From: Burhinus oedicnemus
Lineage: Eukaryota; Chordata; Aves; Charadriiformes; Burhinidae
DNA: 64,000 nucleotides
Direction of reading: 5' to 3'
Assembly (NCBI GenBank): GCA_008921705.1
Contig: VFFE01007914.1
Span: 248,001-312,000 of the forward strand
Shown: in pieces, positions 10,796 to 22,599 of the stretch
Layout: the number at the start of each line of letters is the position of its first letter
Numbering within the stretch: position 1 is the stretch's first letter
The notes under the pieces: generated by a model
Told to the model about the DNA's origin: nothing
Seen by the model: the letters and a program-made list of their open reading frames with translations, nothing else
Databases searched by the model: none
Position numbers and translations under genes: made by a program

Positions 10796-12650
10796 CCTAG
10801 AATCTTATAATCATAGAATGGTTTGGGTTGGAAGGGACCATAAAGATCATCTAGTTCCAATCACCCTGCCATGGGCAGGGACCCCTACCACTAGACCAGG
10901 TTGCTCAAAGCCCCATCCAACCTGGCCTTGAACACTGCCAGGGATGGGGCCTCCACAACTTCTCTGGGCAGCCTGTTCCAGTGTCTCACCACCCTCACAG
11001 TAAAGAATTTCTTCTTAATATCTAATATAAATCTAGCCTCGTCCAGTTTAAAACCATTACCCCTCATCCTATCACTACACACCCACCTTTTCTGTAGGCC
11101 CCCTGGAAGGCTGCTATAAGGTCTCCCTGGAGCCTTTTCTTCTCAAGGCTGAACAACCCCAACCTTCTTAGCCTGTCTTCATAGGAGAGGTGCTCCAGCC
11201 CTCTTATCATCTTCGTGGCCCTCCTCTGGACTTGCTCTGACAGGTCCATGTCCTTCTTATAATGTGGGCTCCAGAGCTGGACGCAGTACTCCAGGTGGAG
11301 AGTACACGAGAGCTGAGTAGAGGGGGAGAATCACCTCCCTCGACCTGCTGGCCACCCTTCCTTTGAAGGAGCCCAGGATGAGTCTGGCTTTCTGGTCTGC
11401 AAGCACACATTGCCAGCTCATGTTGAGCTTCCCATCAACCAACACCCCCAAGTCCTTCTCCTCAGAGCTGCTCTCAATCCATTCTCTGCCCAGACTGTAT
11501 TTGTACTTGGGATTGCCCCAATCCACGTACAGGACCTTGCACCTGGCCTTGTTGAACTTCATGAGGTGTTACAGGCCCAACTCTCAAGTCTGTCAAGGTC
11601 CTTCTGGATGGCATTCTTTCCCTCCAGCATGTCAACCGCTCCACACAATTTGGTGGCATCAGCAAAGTTGCTGAGGGTGCACTCAATCCCACTGTCCATG
11701 CTCCCAACAAAGATGTTAAACAGCGCTGGTCCCAATACCGACCCCTGAGGAACTCCACTTGTCACTGGTCTCCACTTGGACATCAAGCCATTGACTGCAA
11801 CACTTTGAGTGTGGCCATTCAGCCAATTCCTTATCCACCAAGGTGTCCATCTTTCAAATCCATGTCTCTCCAATTTACAAGCAAGGACGTTGTGAGGGAT
11901 AGGGTCAAATGCCTTGCACAATTCCAGGTAGATGGTATCAATTGCTCTTCCCTTATCCACCAACATTGTAACTCTGTCATAAAAGGCCACCAAATTTGTC
12001 AGACATGATTTGCCTTTAGTGAAGCCATGTTGGCTGTCACTGATTACCTCCATGTGCCTTAACATAGTTTCCAGGAGGATCTGCGCTATGATCTTGCCGG
12101 ACACAGAGATGAGACTGACCAGCTTGTAGTTCCCCAGGTCTTCTTTTTTTCCCTTTTTAAAAACTGGGATTATATTTCCCCTTTTCTAGTCGGCAGAAAC
12201 TTCACCGGACTGCCACAGCTTCTCAAATATGATGGACAGTGGCTTAACAACTTCATACACCAGTGCCCTCAGGACTCGTGGATGAATCTCATCAGGTCCC
12301 AAGGATTTGTGCACCTTCAGGTTCCTTAGATGGTCTTGAACCTGGTCTGCTCCTACAGTGGGTGGTTTCTCATTCTCCCAGTCCCCACCTTTGCCTCCTG
12401 CGACTTGGGCAGTGCGGTTAGAGCACTTGCTGGTGAAGACCATGGCAAAAAAGTCATTGAGTACCTCATCCTTCTCCATATCGCAGGCAATCAGGTCTCC
12501 CATTTCCTTCCAGAGAGTGCCCACACTTTCCCTAATCTTCCTTTTATCACTGAAGTACCTGTAGAAGCTTTTCTTGTTGCCCTTGATGTCCTTGGCTAGA
12601 TTTAATTCTATCAGGGATTTAGCTTTCCTAACCTGATCCATGTGTGTCTG
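10796..12650 (-). mobile_element. CR1 LINE copy 1 (5'-truncated, dead)
   Basis: A chicken-repeat-1 type non-LTR retrotransposon on the minus strand, about 1.85 kb, carrying the C-terminal part of ORF2 (RT) and the short 3' UTR. The 3' end reads CCATTCTATGATTATAAG and ATTCTAGG, the 8-bp unit tail typical of CR1, preceded by the usual CCCTTCCAACCCAAAC. The 5' end is truncated within the N-terminal RT region near 12650, where the match begins with codons for VRKAKS. There is no poly(A) tail and no obvious target-site duplication, as expected for CR1. Because the ORF is broken (see the pseudogene entry), the copy cannot move by itself. Confidence 0.95.
10891..12648 (-). pseudogene. CR1 ORF2 reverse transcriptase, degenerate
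   Basis: The protein in an intact element would be the endonuclease/RT that copies CR1 RNA at the target site; only the RT and C-terminal part remain here. Reading from 12648 downward, motifs appear in CR1 order: LELNLA-like then [79 protein letters not shown], then [31 protein letters not shown] and [18 protein letters not shown]. Damage: a TAG at 12186-12188 where CR1 normally has Trp; frame changes near 11560, 11310 and 11090; loss of a few codons after LIAAFQ; and the catalytic FADD motif reads FADA (GCC at 11655-11657), removing a metal-binding Asp. It ends with SNLV and a stop at 10891. Confidence 0.92.
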
Positions 12651-12704
12651 TATATAATGGAACATATGCAATACATTCAACTCTACACTTCTCTTTGTGT
12701 ACAC

Positions 12705-13700
12705 TAAAAGACATATTTACTCAGAGAGTGCATTCCAAAATCAGTGTGTTACAAACGAAAGATTTATTTATTCATATTTATTCTCAACAAATTTTAAGAA
12801 TCCCTGAATAACTCTTCCTCTCCTCCCTCGTGTCCCAGTGATGCTGTTTTCTGGGCTGTGTTGAAAGTGGTGCGACACAAACTTCCCAGATAAGGGAGCT
12901 CAAAAAATGGAGAGATGGGAGCACATAATTAATCTGGCTATGTATTGCATCCCTGCCTCCTGTGCTGATCCTCACCAATACACTGGAGCAGGCTTTTCCC
13001 TCGTGCCTCCATGTGCAGCCTGGCAGCCCCCTACTTGTTCCCCAGCAGCCCCACCAGTCCCAGGCTTGCCCAATTGCTTCCTCTGAAAAATGAGGGAAGC
13101 ACAGTCTAAATACTGGGGAGACGAGGCAGTTACTTTGAGGTGCAGGATGCAAAAAACCTTTATTGAAGGAGGCCTCCCAGTTGTTTGCTTTGCTGCATCT
13201 TTCTCCCCTTTGGGAAGTTTGAGGAGGCTCAGCCAAGAGCACTCACCTTCTGTCAGCTATGGCTTTTCATGTTGTTGTGGATTTCTCTCATATTCCAAGC
13301 ATGTTTGCTGGGCTCCCTCTATTATCAAGAATTTAAAAGAATAAGTAAGGAAATAAGAGAAGAGAAAACATCTGATTCCACACCAAAATATTTTTGTTAC
13401 AGTTCTTACTGTTATGTTTGACCTGCTAAATTGAATACTAAAATGGGGCCAGGTAGGTCAGAAGTCCTGTTTTGCACTTCTGGCTTCTGATTTAGAAGAA
13501 ATAATGGTAACTCTCTCAGTCAAATTCACAATAGCAGTGCCATTCAGTAAAGGATCAAGACCTCTCTTCTTTAACCTGCGAGCAATTTGTCTTGGAATAA
13601 GTAGTAATTACTAGCCAAGATTTGAAGAGCATTGCTTTTGATTTTTTTTTCCCTTTGGCATTTAGAATTTTTTTCCATCTTTTCCCCAGCAAGCTAACTC
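12705..13700. other. moderately GC-rich non-coding stretch beside CR1
   Basis: More GC-rich than its surroundings, with overlapping open frames on both strands (up to 152 codons, minus strand, 12784-13242) that match nothing I know. A minus-strand AATAAA lies at 13164-13159, followed by GGTTTTTTGC and a CCTCGTCTCC phrase. That order can be found in retroviral LTRs (see findings), but no LTR ends are visible. Confidence 0.45.
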
Positions 13701-13806
13701 CTTTAGTAATATATATACTAAAGTATATATATATATACACATACACTAAAGTATATATATATACACTAAAGTATATATATATAATATATATATACTTTTA
13801 TTAGTA
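13701..13806. repeat. AT-rich minisatellite with TACTAAAG units
   Basis: Three copies of a (C/T)ACTAAAGTATATATA-type unit separated by variable (TA)n tracts. The left edge carries an inverted copy, CTTTAGTA, that pairs perfectly with TACTAAAG at 13716-13723 across a 7-nt AT spacer. The right edge (ACTTTTATTAGTATA) is a weaker inverted copy. The array should extrude hairpins easily. Confidence 0.85.
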
Positions 13807-15560
13807 TACATTTAATAGCACTACTATCTGCCTACGAGGTTTTTTTAATGTATGTCAGTGTAGATAACAGTTATCTCAATTGTTATCTGCAACATAATTA
13901 ATACTCAGACAGGATAAAAAGATAGGACTATCTGGACCTAACATCATTTAAGTTTTAGTGCTTGATTTACAGAAAATTAATATGAAATGGTCATTAATTT
14001 CACCAAGAATGAAACATGTCTTTTTACGAGGAAAACCAAGATGTGTTATTCTTGAGATGAGCATTTTATTTTTCAGTTCTGCCAGCAAACCCCAAAGCAG
14101 TTATTCATAGAGTTCTTTCAGTGAGTATCCTGATCTTCAGAATCTGATTTTCTTGCATGTTTCTCACAATATAATAAACTCCATTCTTCTCAGCCAATAA
14201 GCTCTCTTCCCCACTCCCAGCTGCAAAGAAGATATTTATGATTCAGGCTATTGTTCTTCATGTCCTACACATATAGTGTTGGAAAAGTGTTTTTTCCTTT
14301 TTTTTTTTTTAAGCCAGCCACCCACTCCAAAGTGACTTTGCAGAATAGACAATAGAAATTCCACACTCTATTTATTTTCTGGGGGTTCCTTTCTCCTGTT
14401 CTAACACAAGACTAGGAAACTTACACAGCAGTAAAATATGACCTTTATCAGTGTTTTTTTGAAAGCACTTTCAGAGACCACATTCCCCCCCCCAGTTTTG
14501 CAGTGTTTCAGGGAACACGTTGATCATTTTGGAAAGGAAACAATGCCAATGAGGTTGTGTCATCTGTCTGTGCTACAAGGGCTGGGTAGAGGAGACAGGC
14601 CTGAAGTAAAGCCCTATGAGAGGAAGAGGCAAGCTGAACATAACACCTAACTGCTTCAGGGGAAAGGAACCACTTGCCCAGTTGTTATGTGCATCATGAT
14701 GATTGGCACCTGCCAATCAATACTTGCACATCTCCGGCTGGCTGTCAAACAGGTAGGGCTCATGAGATGAAGATGTGAGCACAAAGTAGAGGTTCCTGTT
14801 ATGTGTGAAGTACATGAAAGACAAGTAAAAGCCTTGTGGAAGGGTGCAAGAATTGCAGCTGCGGGGCAGGAAACAGGGAAGGCTGTCCTTGCCTAGTATT
14901 GCTACGGTAAGGACAGAAGGTACAAAAACACGAACTTCATGAGTTCAGCTGCCTTCTGGATCCAACTAGCAAAAGTCTATTATTCCAGATGTTAGAATCT
15001 GTGGTTAAATACAGTTGTATCTCCATCAGTATGTTAGGTATGGAAAAAATGCATAGCAAAATGAATTTTACATCTATTTAGTATAGAAGTTGTTCATACT
15101 ATGAAAGTAAATGAGCAAGTACAAGGAGGGGATGATCCTAAAAGGGAACATGTCAAGGCAGAAGTGCTTCAGGTGTGTGTGTAGTCAGTTACTCTGTCAG
15201 GAATCAGATGAAATGTACTTTTATCTTTGATCATTTTATAGCTTCTCCTTGTGTACATTCTTGGTACTACTTTCTTATATATTCTCTCTGGCACACCACT
15301 TTCATTTATTTCCCTATTAATTTATTGCCATATGTAACTTGTGCTATTGCCTAGTCACCAGTTAGTCACAGAACTGGGATTTACAGCTGTTTAGTCCATG
15401 GGTAAATTTGGTCCACACCATCTGTCCTGCTGGACATGGATAAATTAGGAATGAACTTATTTTGTATAAGTATGATACAGTACCTTTGATCCTAAAACTG
15501 TCTATGAATAAGAAAAATAATTATTCCCCAAATGCTTGATTAAAGCTTGAGGGGTAAATT
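13807..15560. other. AT-rich non-coding sequence
   Basis: Contains a T-run at about 14300-14311 and a C-run at about 14486-14494. No gene or interspersed repeat recognised. Confidence 0.55.
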
Positions 15561-15570
15561 TATAAAGAAG

Positions 15571-15638
15571 TGTGTGGGGAGTTCCATGAGTAAATCTTAT
15601 TATTGTTAACAGGATTTTGGTATTTATCTCCCCACACA
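15571..15638. repeat. 11-bp perfect inverted repeat, 46-nt loop
   Basis: TGTGTGGGGAG at 15571-15581 pairs exactly with CTCCCCACACA at 15628-15638. It may be the inner arms of another small inverted-repeat element, but the flanks do not continue the pairing. Confidence 0.8.
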
Positions 15639-15848
15639 GCATTTAATATCTCTCAATAACAATAATAATTTAAAAAGGCCTACTAATGGCATAGAAAGTG
15701 TGAAGAATGAGTTTGCAAAACTATCTTCTCCTCTGTATTCAGATTTGGATTAACAGAGAGTGGGTCATTTGCAGTATTTTCCAAATTCAAGGAACAAACT
15801 CATATATTTATTCCATGACAATTGATTACTTCTAACTTGCTATGTAAC

Positions 15849-15870
15849 TTTGGAGCAGATCTGCTCCAAA
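15849..15870. repeat. 22-bp perfect palindrome
   Basis: Arm TTTGGAGCAGA followed immediately by its exact reverse complement with no spacer; the centre contains AGATCT. Pairing stops sharply at both ends. It lies 36 bp left of the MITE-like element at 15906. Confidence 0.95.
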
Positions 15871-15905
15871 TAACAGAATCTGCCTAATTCCCATGGTATC
15901 ACTTA

Positions 15906-16031
15906 GGCCCTGATCTTACAATCATGTTTGCACAGATGGACTCTTGTATCCAGACCGAGCTCACATATGCCAAAGAGGCTCTACACAATGAAGGCATCGG
16001 CTCATGGAAATCCAATTGCGAGATCAAGACC
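15906..16031. mobile_element. MITE-like element with TTA target duplication
   Basis: A 126-bp non-coding element. The left end GGCCCTGATCTTACAAT (15906-15922) and the reverse complement of the right end, GGTCTTGATCTCGCAAT (16015-16031), agree at 13 of 17 positions, and all four differences are transitions. TTA lies directly outside both ends (15903-15905 and 16032-16034). A 3-bp TTA/TWA duplication is characteristic of PIF/Harbinger transposons, so a Harbinger-derived MITE is the best guess. The 'GGGCCTGATCCTGCAAT' style of terminus is one I recall from turtle, crocodile and bird repeats. It encodes nothing and would have needed a transposase in trans. Confidence 0.65.
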
Positions 16032-16599
16032 TTAATTCCCTTTAGTTTTGTCTCTTCTTAATGAGAGCTGTCAATTACTTACACCAATTAGGTGGGCAAT
16101 GGATGTTAATGGGATGAGATTTTAAATATGCTACCTCAAAATTATATGTATAAATCATACAAATTTCTTTGCCTGTCTTTTACCATATGTCCTCCGTCAA
16201 ATCCATATCATTTGTTTTGCATCTGTTAAAAAAGGCACATCATAATGTACAAGTACTGCAGTTGACTTTGAAGGAGTTTAATGTGATGCACCAACTTTTC
16301 AACAATTGTCACAAAGGAGACCTTTTAGCTAACAGTGGAATTGTTAGATTTGAAAATAAAGTTATGGATTTACTAGTAAAGATGCTCCATTTTGTTCTTT
16401 CTTTTTGATGTAGCCAATACTCACTTGTGGAACAAAACTTTATACACTAAATTGCTCTTGATTTGTGTGTCAGAGGGAAGGAGACCGTAATGTTTATTTT
16501 GGTTACAAGGGTATGATTCACCCCTCCATTCCTTACATTTAAGGTTGTTGTCATTTATTAACATCAGTAGAAATCTGATGGGGTATCTATCATTTCTTC

Positions 16600-17100
16600 A
16601 TAAGGCAGATATCATGCAAATAGTTGGCATTAAAATGTAGCTTTTAATCCATTTTCCTGAATTCAATGCAACCTTATGCAAATGACTTATTATAATATAT
16701 ATCAGTATGCCGGGCACTGGATGTCTCCTGTGGAGAAAACGAGCTTAAGTTAAGCAGATATGCCTTCACACTGCAGAGTGCTCAGTTGCTGGATCAGGCC
16801 AGTGTTAAACAATTACAGGTTCCGGTATTTTAAATAGAGTCTTAGCAGAGAGCACCATTAAATGACTGCACAGATCTATTCATTTTTCCAAGCAGAGGCA
16901 ATAATTGGTAACTGTTGGCATTACGTACAAACACAGTGTTCCTCCAAGAATAGCCCAGTGTGATTAGCTCTCGGTAGATCGGCTGTTCTTTTACGAACTC
17001 TCTTGAGTGGCTTTTTGTCTATACGCATTCACAGATAAAGCCACTGTAACTCAGTACGGCTGATGAGTCATCTCACTGAGTTCTGTACATCTGTTCCAAA
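16600..17100. promoter_or_regulatory. candidate regulatory block: two octamers, AP-1 site
   Basis: Two exact POU/Oct octamers ATGCAAAT (16614-16621 and 16676-16683) lie 62 bp apart on the same strand. An AP-1 site TGAGTCA (17064-17070) sits in a GATGAGTCATC near-palindrome. Between them the sequence is compositionally complex, has several CpGs and contains no repeat I recognise. That combination fits a conserved non-coding element, but conservation cannot be judged from one sequence. Confidence 0.3.
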
Positions 17101-20100
17101 ACAGTTCATTGTTTTCTTGAAAAAAGAACAAACTTCTATTTTTAAGAAAGTCTGGGTTCACAACATTGTTATTAAGAAAAAGCTCAGGCAGACATCTTAT
17201 AATCTTAGCCTGTGACATGAAGAACACTCCCTCTTCAGTCTAACAGTAATACTTAGTCTAAAAATGCCTTTTTGACATTGTTTTTCCATCTGTTGACTTT
17301 TCTCTCTCTTACCTAAATGCAGAATTCAAGCTGTGTTTTCCTCCCTAAATCACATTTTAGTTCCAGAGATTAGGGATGATTCAAAAGTAATTGAAAGCAG
17401 AATGCAGCTGGAGTGCTCATCTAGTTCACATATAATAAGGACTCTTACCACTTCTGCCCATTTTCTGGTCTTTTGAAATGCAATATTTCAGCAGGCTATT
17501 TAGTTCACACTTCTTCAAACATCCATGGATACACACAGCTAAAAGGCCAAGAGTTTAACCTTTTATTTAATAATAGACAACTGTGTATCTCTGCACTATC
17601 GAGAGTCTGGAAGGATAATAAAAATGTATACTTGAGCTAAATCATGTACTGTGTCTTAAAATTATTAATTACAATGGATAAGTTTAGATCTATGGCTACT
17701 GGTGTGCTACAACAGGATACTTTAACCTGCAGCTCTGGTGGGTAGAGCTTGAATGTTTCCAGCTTGTTTAATATTGATTTAGCAATCATCAGAAGAGCTT
17801 TAATGCTTACAAATTAAATCATTTGTTTAAATATTTGTTTAACTCTTAGACACTAATGTCAACTTGATGATTGCTAACTCAGTAGTTGAATAGGGTCGAA
17901 ATTTGGGATTTGAGGATATAGAGCTCATCAGTTGCAGCAAAACTGGAGTATAATTGATTCTGCCTTTGAGCTGGGAAATAGACTTCTTGACTTCACAAAG
18001 TTCCTTGTGCTGCTCTGCAAAGATCAGGCTCTCAAACACTGAACCATAACACTTTTGCAAGCAATAGGATTTTAATTTCACAGTGAATGTATTATGGATT
18101 TATTGAGGCTTTTAGGACAGTAACTGGAGCAAACTTGCTTGGTAAAGTGACGAAAATGAGCATACAGGCAGAAGTGTCGGTAGTTAACAGCATTCTTTGG
18201 AATAATAATTAAAAACAACCACAGCTGCAGATGTTTCTAAAAGATCAAACCACGTGAAAGGGAAATTATAATGGTGGAATGGAGAACTGGCCTGAAGAGT
18301 TGGATGGAGCCATAATTGCATCTCTTGAGGGGAGGTGTTAATTGTTTGCAACACAGAGTTACAAGCAGAGTAAGGAGGGGACTTTTTTTCTTCCTCTTTG
18401 GAGCTTAAAGTAGAAAATAATATTTTGTTGACCACAATACTGCAAGAATCAGACAATTTCTCTTTCTGAAAATGTCCCTTGGTCTTTCAGTTATGTCTTT
18501 GGCCTGCTGCATTTAGATACTAGTAATGCAAGAGTCCATAAGATTTCACAGGAAGGTAAGACTGGTGAACACCGCCTGCATCTTCACATTGAGTCTCTTT
18601 CCAGGCAGGGATGTAATAAAACCTCTTAAACAGATCAGTTGCCAAGTTTAAAAACCACTGGCCATATAGGGAGGCCATTGAGAATCTCAGTGTTCTTACA
18701 GCTGGAAAACAGTAAGCTTAATTTTATTCATCGATGAATGTCCTTGTATTGTTATTGTCCTTTAGCTTAAATAGCTGTCCATCTTGATACAGTTATGTAC
18801 TGTAGCCATGGCCCTGCTCAGTGTTTGCTTCATTAAGCTAAAGAGCTCAAGCTTTTTTTTCCTTATTTGTTTAATCTTTCTCCTGATAGAATTAGTCTTA
18901 CTTCCTCTTTCTTCTGAGATCGGAGTGCACTACTCCAGCTGACATCTTTCCAAGGCCTCTCACACAGTATTCAGTGATTTCTTAGGTCCATTGGACACTG
19001 AAAATGGTGAATGTGATGTTCAGGTTGGTGCTGTTGAAAATGAGAATGCAGGGTTATTTGTTTCAGAAAGCATCTCCAGGTTTTGTTTTTACATTATAAA
19101 ACCTTCAGCAGTCAGGTACTGTTTTGAGATCTAACACCTTGGCCAGCTTGACACTCCCACAGCTTTGCACAGCTGAGGGAACTAGACTGAAGTTTCCTCA
19201 GTAAAAATGAGACATTACTGGTGCCCTTGTGTCAGCAAAGGAATCTTGAACCTTGGAATTTATTCCTTTCCTGGATTCTCTTTCACCCTTCACAGTCTAG
19301 ATTTATTAACTTTGTGCACTGCAAAGTTTGTATTTCTAATCTGTGCAATCTTAGGGAAAAACACTTGTTGACAGGTACAGAAACTATTAAGCCCAGTTGG
19401 CCAAATATCCATGTATTTTATACCCTGGTTTCATAGGAAAACAAAGCTTACATGGTTATGCTGTGTGTGTGGCTACATGTAACTGCGTACACATATTAAA
19501 GCTGTCTGTCCATTTGTCCCCCACACCCACAGAACAATTTTTGAATTAGTTTCCTGATTCCAACCAAATTTGACTGAAGGATAAAGTTTACACAGATTAT
19601 TAAGTTCCTGTAGGATTTTGTGAAAGTAGGTAGGAGGGTAAAAGGTGGGTATCAATTCCCTTCCAACTGTGGGAAAAACTGCACTGTGAATTTAGCCTTT
19701 ATGAGACACCAAAGACTCCATGCTCAGGAGAAATACTTTAGGAACACTCAACCTTGGAAAAGTTTCAAGAACAGGTCATACCTTCTTAGACTCTGATATC
19801 CATGAGAAACCTAGTTTCCTTTGTCTTGAAGCTCAAAGGACCATTTTGTGAACTGTGTTAGAATTAAACAAAACTGTATGTCTTAAATATTTGACTAAGT
19901 ATTCTGTTGTCACATCGTGTAGGTATGTCTCTCGAGTTCTTCTGAACTCTTGCTATTTGTTAGTCTAAATAATCAATCACAATATATCTAATACTTATAC
20001 AAAATCACAACTTCCACATCTGGCTGCTTGCCTGTGCACCTGATGATTTCTCTGGAGAAACTGTATAAATTAAAGACAGAAAAGTAAAGGATGTTGTAGA

Positions 20101-22540
20101 AGTAAAAGCATCACAAATATACTTAGAAAACTTACAGTTCAGAGGAAAAAAATGTATGGTCTTTATACTTGGGGTTTAGCTGAGGATTTATTTAAGGAGC
20201 CAGAAGAGAGCTGACAATAGTGTAAAAGGAACAGTAAAAAAGAACCACAATTGTACAGTATGAACAGAGAAGAATGAATAAAATCATCTGTCAAACTCAT
20301 GAGTTTTTGTGCCTCTGGAGAATGCTGTGGCCATACCCCTTCCCCAGGCCTGATCATTAGCAAACTTTTTACTTACGAAAACAGTAAAAGGCCGTATAGA
20401 GGCTATGGTAAAGTGCAAGGCACAGAGTGAGGGAAGTAAGACTTTTAGATCAGCTAGAAAGCATGTGTGTTGCTCTGTGTGCTAGTTATTTTTTAAAAAT
20501 ATCTGAACTGTCATTACTGAAAACTTTCTCCTGTCAGAGAATTTCTCTATGTCTGACTTCTCCCACCACATTGTGTGCTTTTGTTCGAGAAGGGAAACAA
20601 AGTTCAAATAAACAAACATCTCTATCTGTGATATTTTAGTTGCACTGGTGTTAATTGGGCAGGGATTTGGGTTTTTGCTCACTGGTTGTAGCTCTCAGTG
20701 TCTCACGTGTTTTTGTTTTTCTTGTTTTTTCTTATTAAGCTTTTTTTTTTGACCGGAACGCAGATGCTGGGAATGTTGAACTGACTCTTATGGCTGAGTC
20801 GTATACAATGAACTGAGGACTGAACTTTTAATGCTTCCTGTAGACACTACAAAAACGTTACAGAAGAGTATTTATATATACATATTTCTAGTACATGTGC
20901 CCATCCTCTAGAAGTCTTCCTCTGCAAACATATCTATTCTGTAGAATCTCTCTCTCTCCCCACCTCCATACAGGTCCTGTTCCAAGGATATATTTTGTCA
21001 GTTAAGCTCTTGAGAAAATGTGGAATCATCCTGGAATCAGATGAAAAACAAGAATCACGATGGACACTTTTTACAGCAGATTGTTTATTTATTTAGAGAG
21101 AAATTTTCCTTTTATTACCTTCCCAGGAATGCTTCTTGGTCCCAAAAGAAGACTGGAACAGAATGTTACTCACAGCCGCTTGCCTGATTTATTTTTACTG
21201 TTGAGGCAGGAGAGATGTGCTATAGTGCTGGTGCAAGACCTTCAACAGGAATTGTTCTCCCAGCTGCAGGAATGAAGCAGGGAGAGAAGTTCCCTGTTTT
21301 GCATGGTCTTGTCCTGATATAGAAGAGAGAGCCATTTATCTCTATAAAGCACTGCCCAGTCTAAAAATAAGTGGGACTGGGAAGAAAAACAAAGCTTTGC
21401 TTCCTGCATTCGTGCATAGGTGAACCACTGAATGACCTGTATTTATTTATTACCTTTACGTGATTAGCTTCTGTTCTTCACTGTTATCTGCAGTAATTTT
21501 ATTTTGGTTTATGAATTAAATCACCGGATGTCAGTTTAAGTTGACAGAAAACTGGCTTTTAGAGAAATTGTTCTTTCCCCTCTCTGTCTTATCTTCCAAA
21601 CCGAGCCTTACCTGCCATATTCAGGATAACACTATTTTGTCCTTTGTCTGAGATTCTGATGCCAAAAGCATTTGTTTCCTGCTTGAACACAAAGACAGAA
21701 CCCTTCTACAGCTCCTAATGTAACCTGGTATCTATCTTTGTGATGTCTTTGATTTGCATGTGAATCTCAGCTTGTGGTGGGCTATGAGTAGACCTGTGTG
21801 CCTTCTCACAGCCTGGTCCAAGCCCACAGGAACATGATATTGGATGCCAGTGCAATACCGGCACTGGGTAACTTGAATACATTTCTGTTGCTGTTCCAAT
21901 CAGTATCTATTAATGTGTAGATTGTGAAAATTCCAGTTGTTAAAGTGGTATCTGCTATCGACAATAGCTTTATGCTCAAAACTCAATATTTATAAATGCT
22001 CCTGGGTTTATTAGCTAGATGCACACTACTTTTACAGTTTACTGGAAACAGTCTGGGTGGATACAGAGTTCTGGAACTCCCCTTTCTAAGGAGGTGCTGA
22101 CAGGGAAGGTTGAGCTTTTTGGGAGATAACAATGTTGGGATTTGTTCAGCTTCCAACTGGAGAAGGTCTGTTTGCACACAGGATTCATTCCAGAGAGGTC
22201 TGCACAAATAGCAGCCCTGTTTAGAAATCTGTCAATGGGCAGGCATTTATAGCAATGTCTTGTTTCCTTTACGGACCGTGACTGGAGTGGAACAGAGTAA
22301 GTAATCCATCAACTCAGTTTGAATTTTGACATTGGGCGCCATTGTCAGAGTCCATTGAATATACATCTCCAGCTATGGGAATGAAATGAATCATCTTAAC
22401 ATCTTTTCGGGTGTGGAAAGCATAGTGACAATCTGAGGTTTGAACAAAGTATTTTCCTTCAGAAAGCTGAGTCTTGTAAAGAACGGGAGGCAAAGTGACA
22501 ACACTCCCAGATTTACTAAATCACGTTGTTATTACTGAAT
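17101..22540. other. AT-rich non-coding sequence
   Basis: No gene recognised. Open frames such as 17839-18081 and 18184-18456 (minus) and 21060-21275 (plus) are short, have no known motifs and are not flanked by consistent splice sites. Confidence 0.55.
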
Positions 22541-22577
22541 GCACACGCACACACACGCACACACACGTGTGCACACA
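22541..22577. repeat. (CA)n microsatellite with CG interruptions
   Basis: CACACGCACACACACGCACA-type repeat that ends in CACGTGTG, a short palindrome. Confidence 0.9.
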
Positions 22578-22599
22578 GCTTGTGGCCAGTGTATACCCT

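Noticed and set aside
10880..10905. tRNA-like word TGGTCTAGTGGTAGGGGTCC on the minus strand
   Set aside because: It lies inside the CR1 3' UTR, where this wording is normal; there is no tRNA fold around it.
12784..13242. 152-codon minus-strand open frame beside CR1
   Set aside because: Not in the CR1 frame, overlaps open frames on the other strand, no recognisable motif.
21060..21275. 71-codon plus-strand frame with a natural-looking C-terminus
   Set aside because: Short, starts in AT-rich DNA, no acceptor or homology evident.
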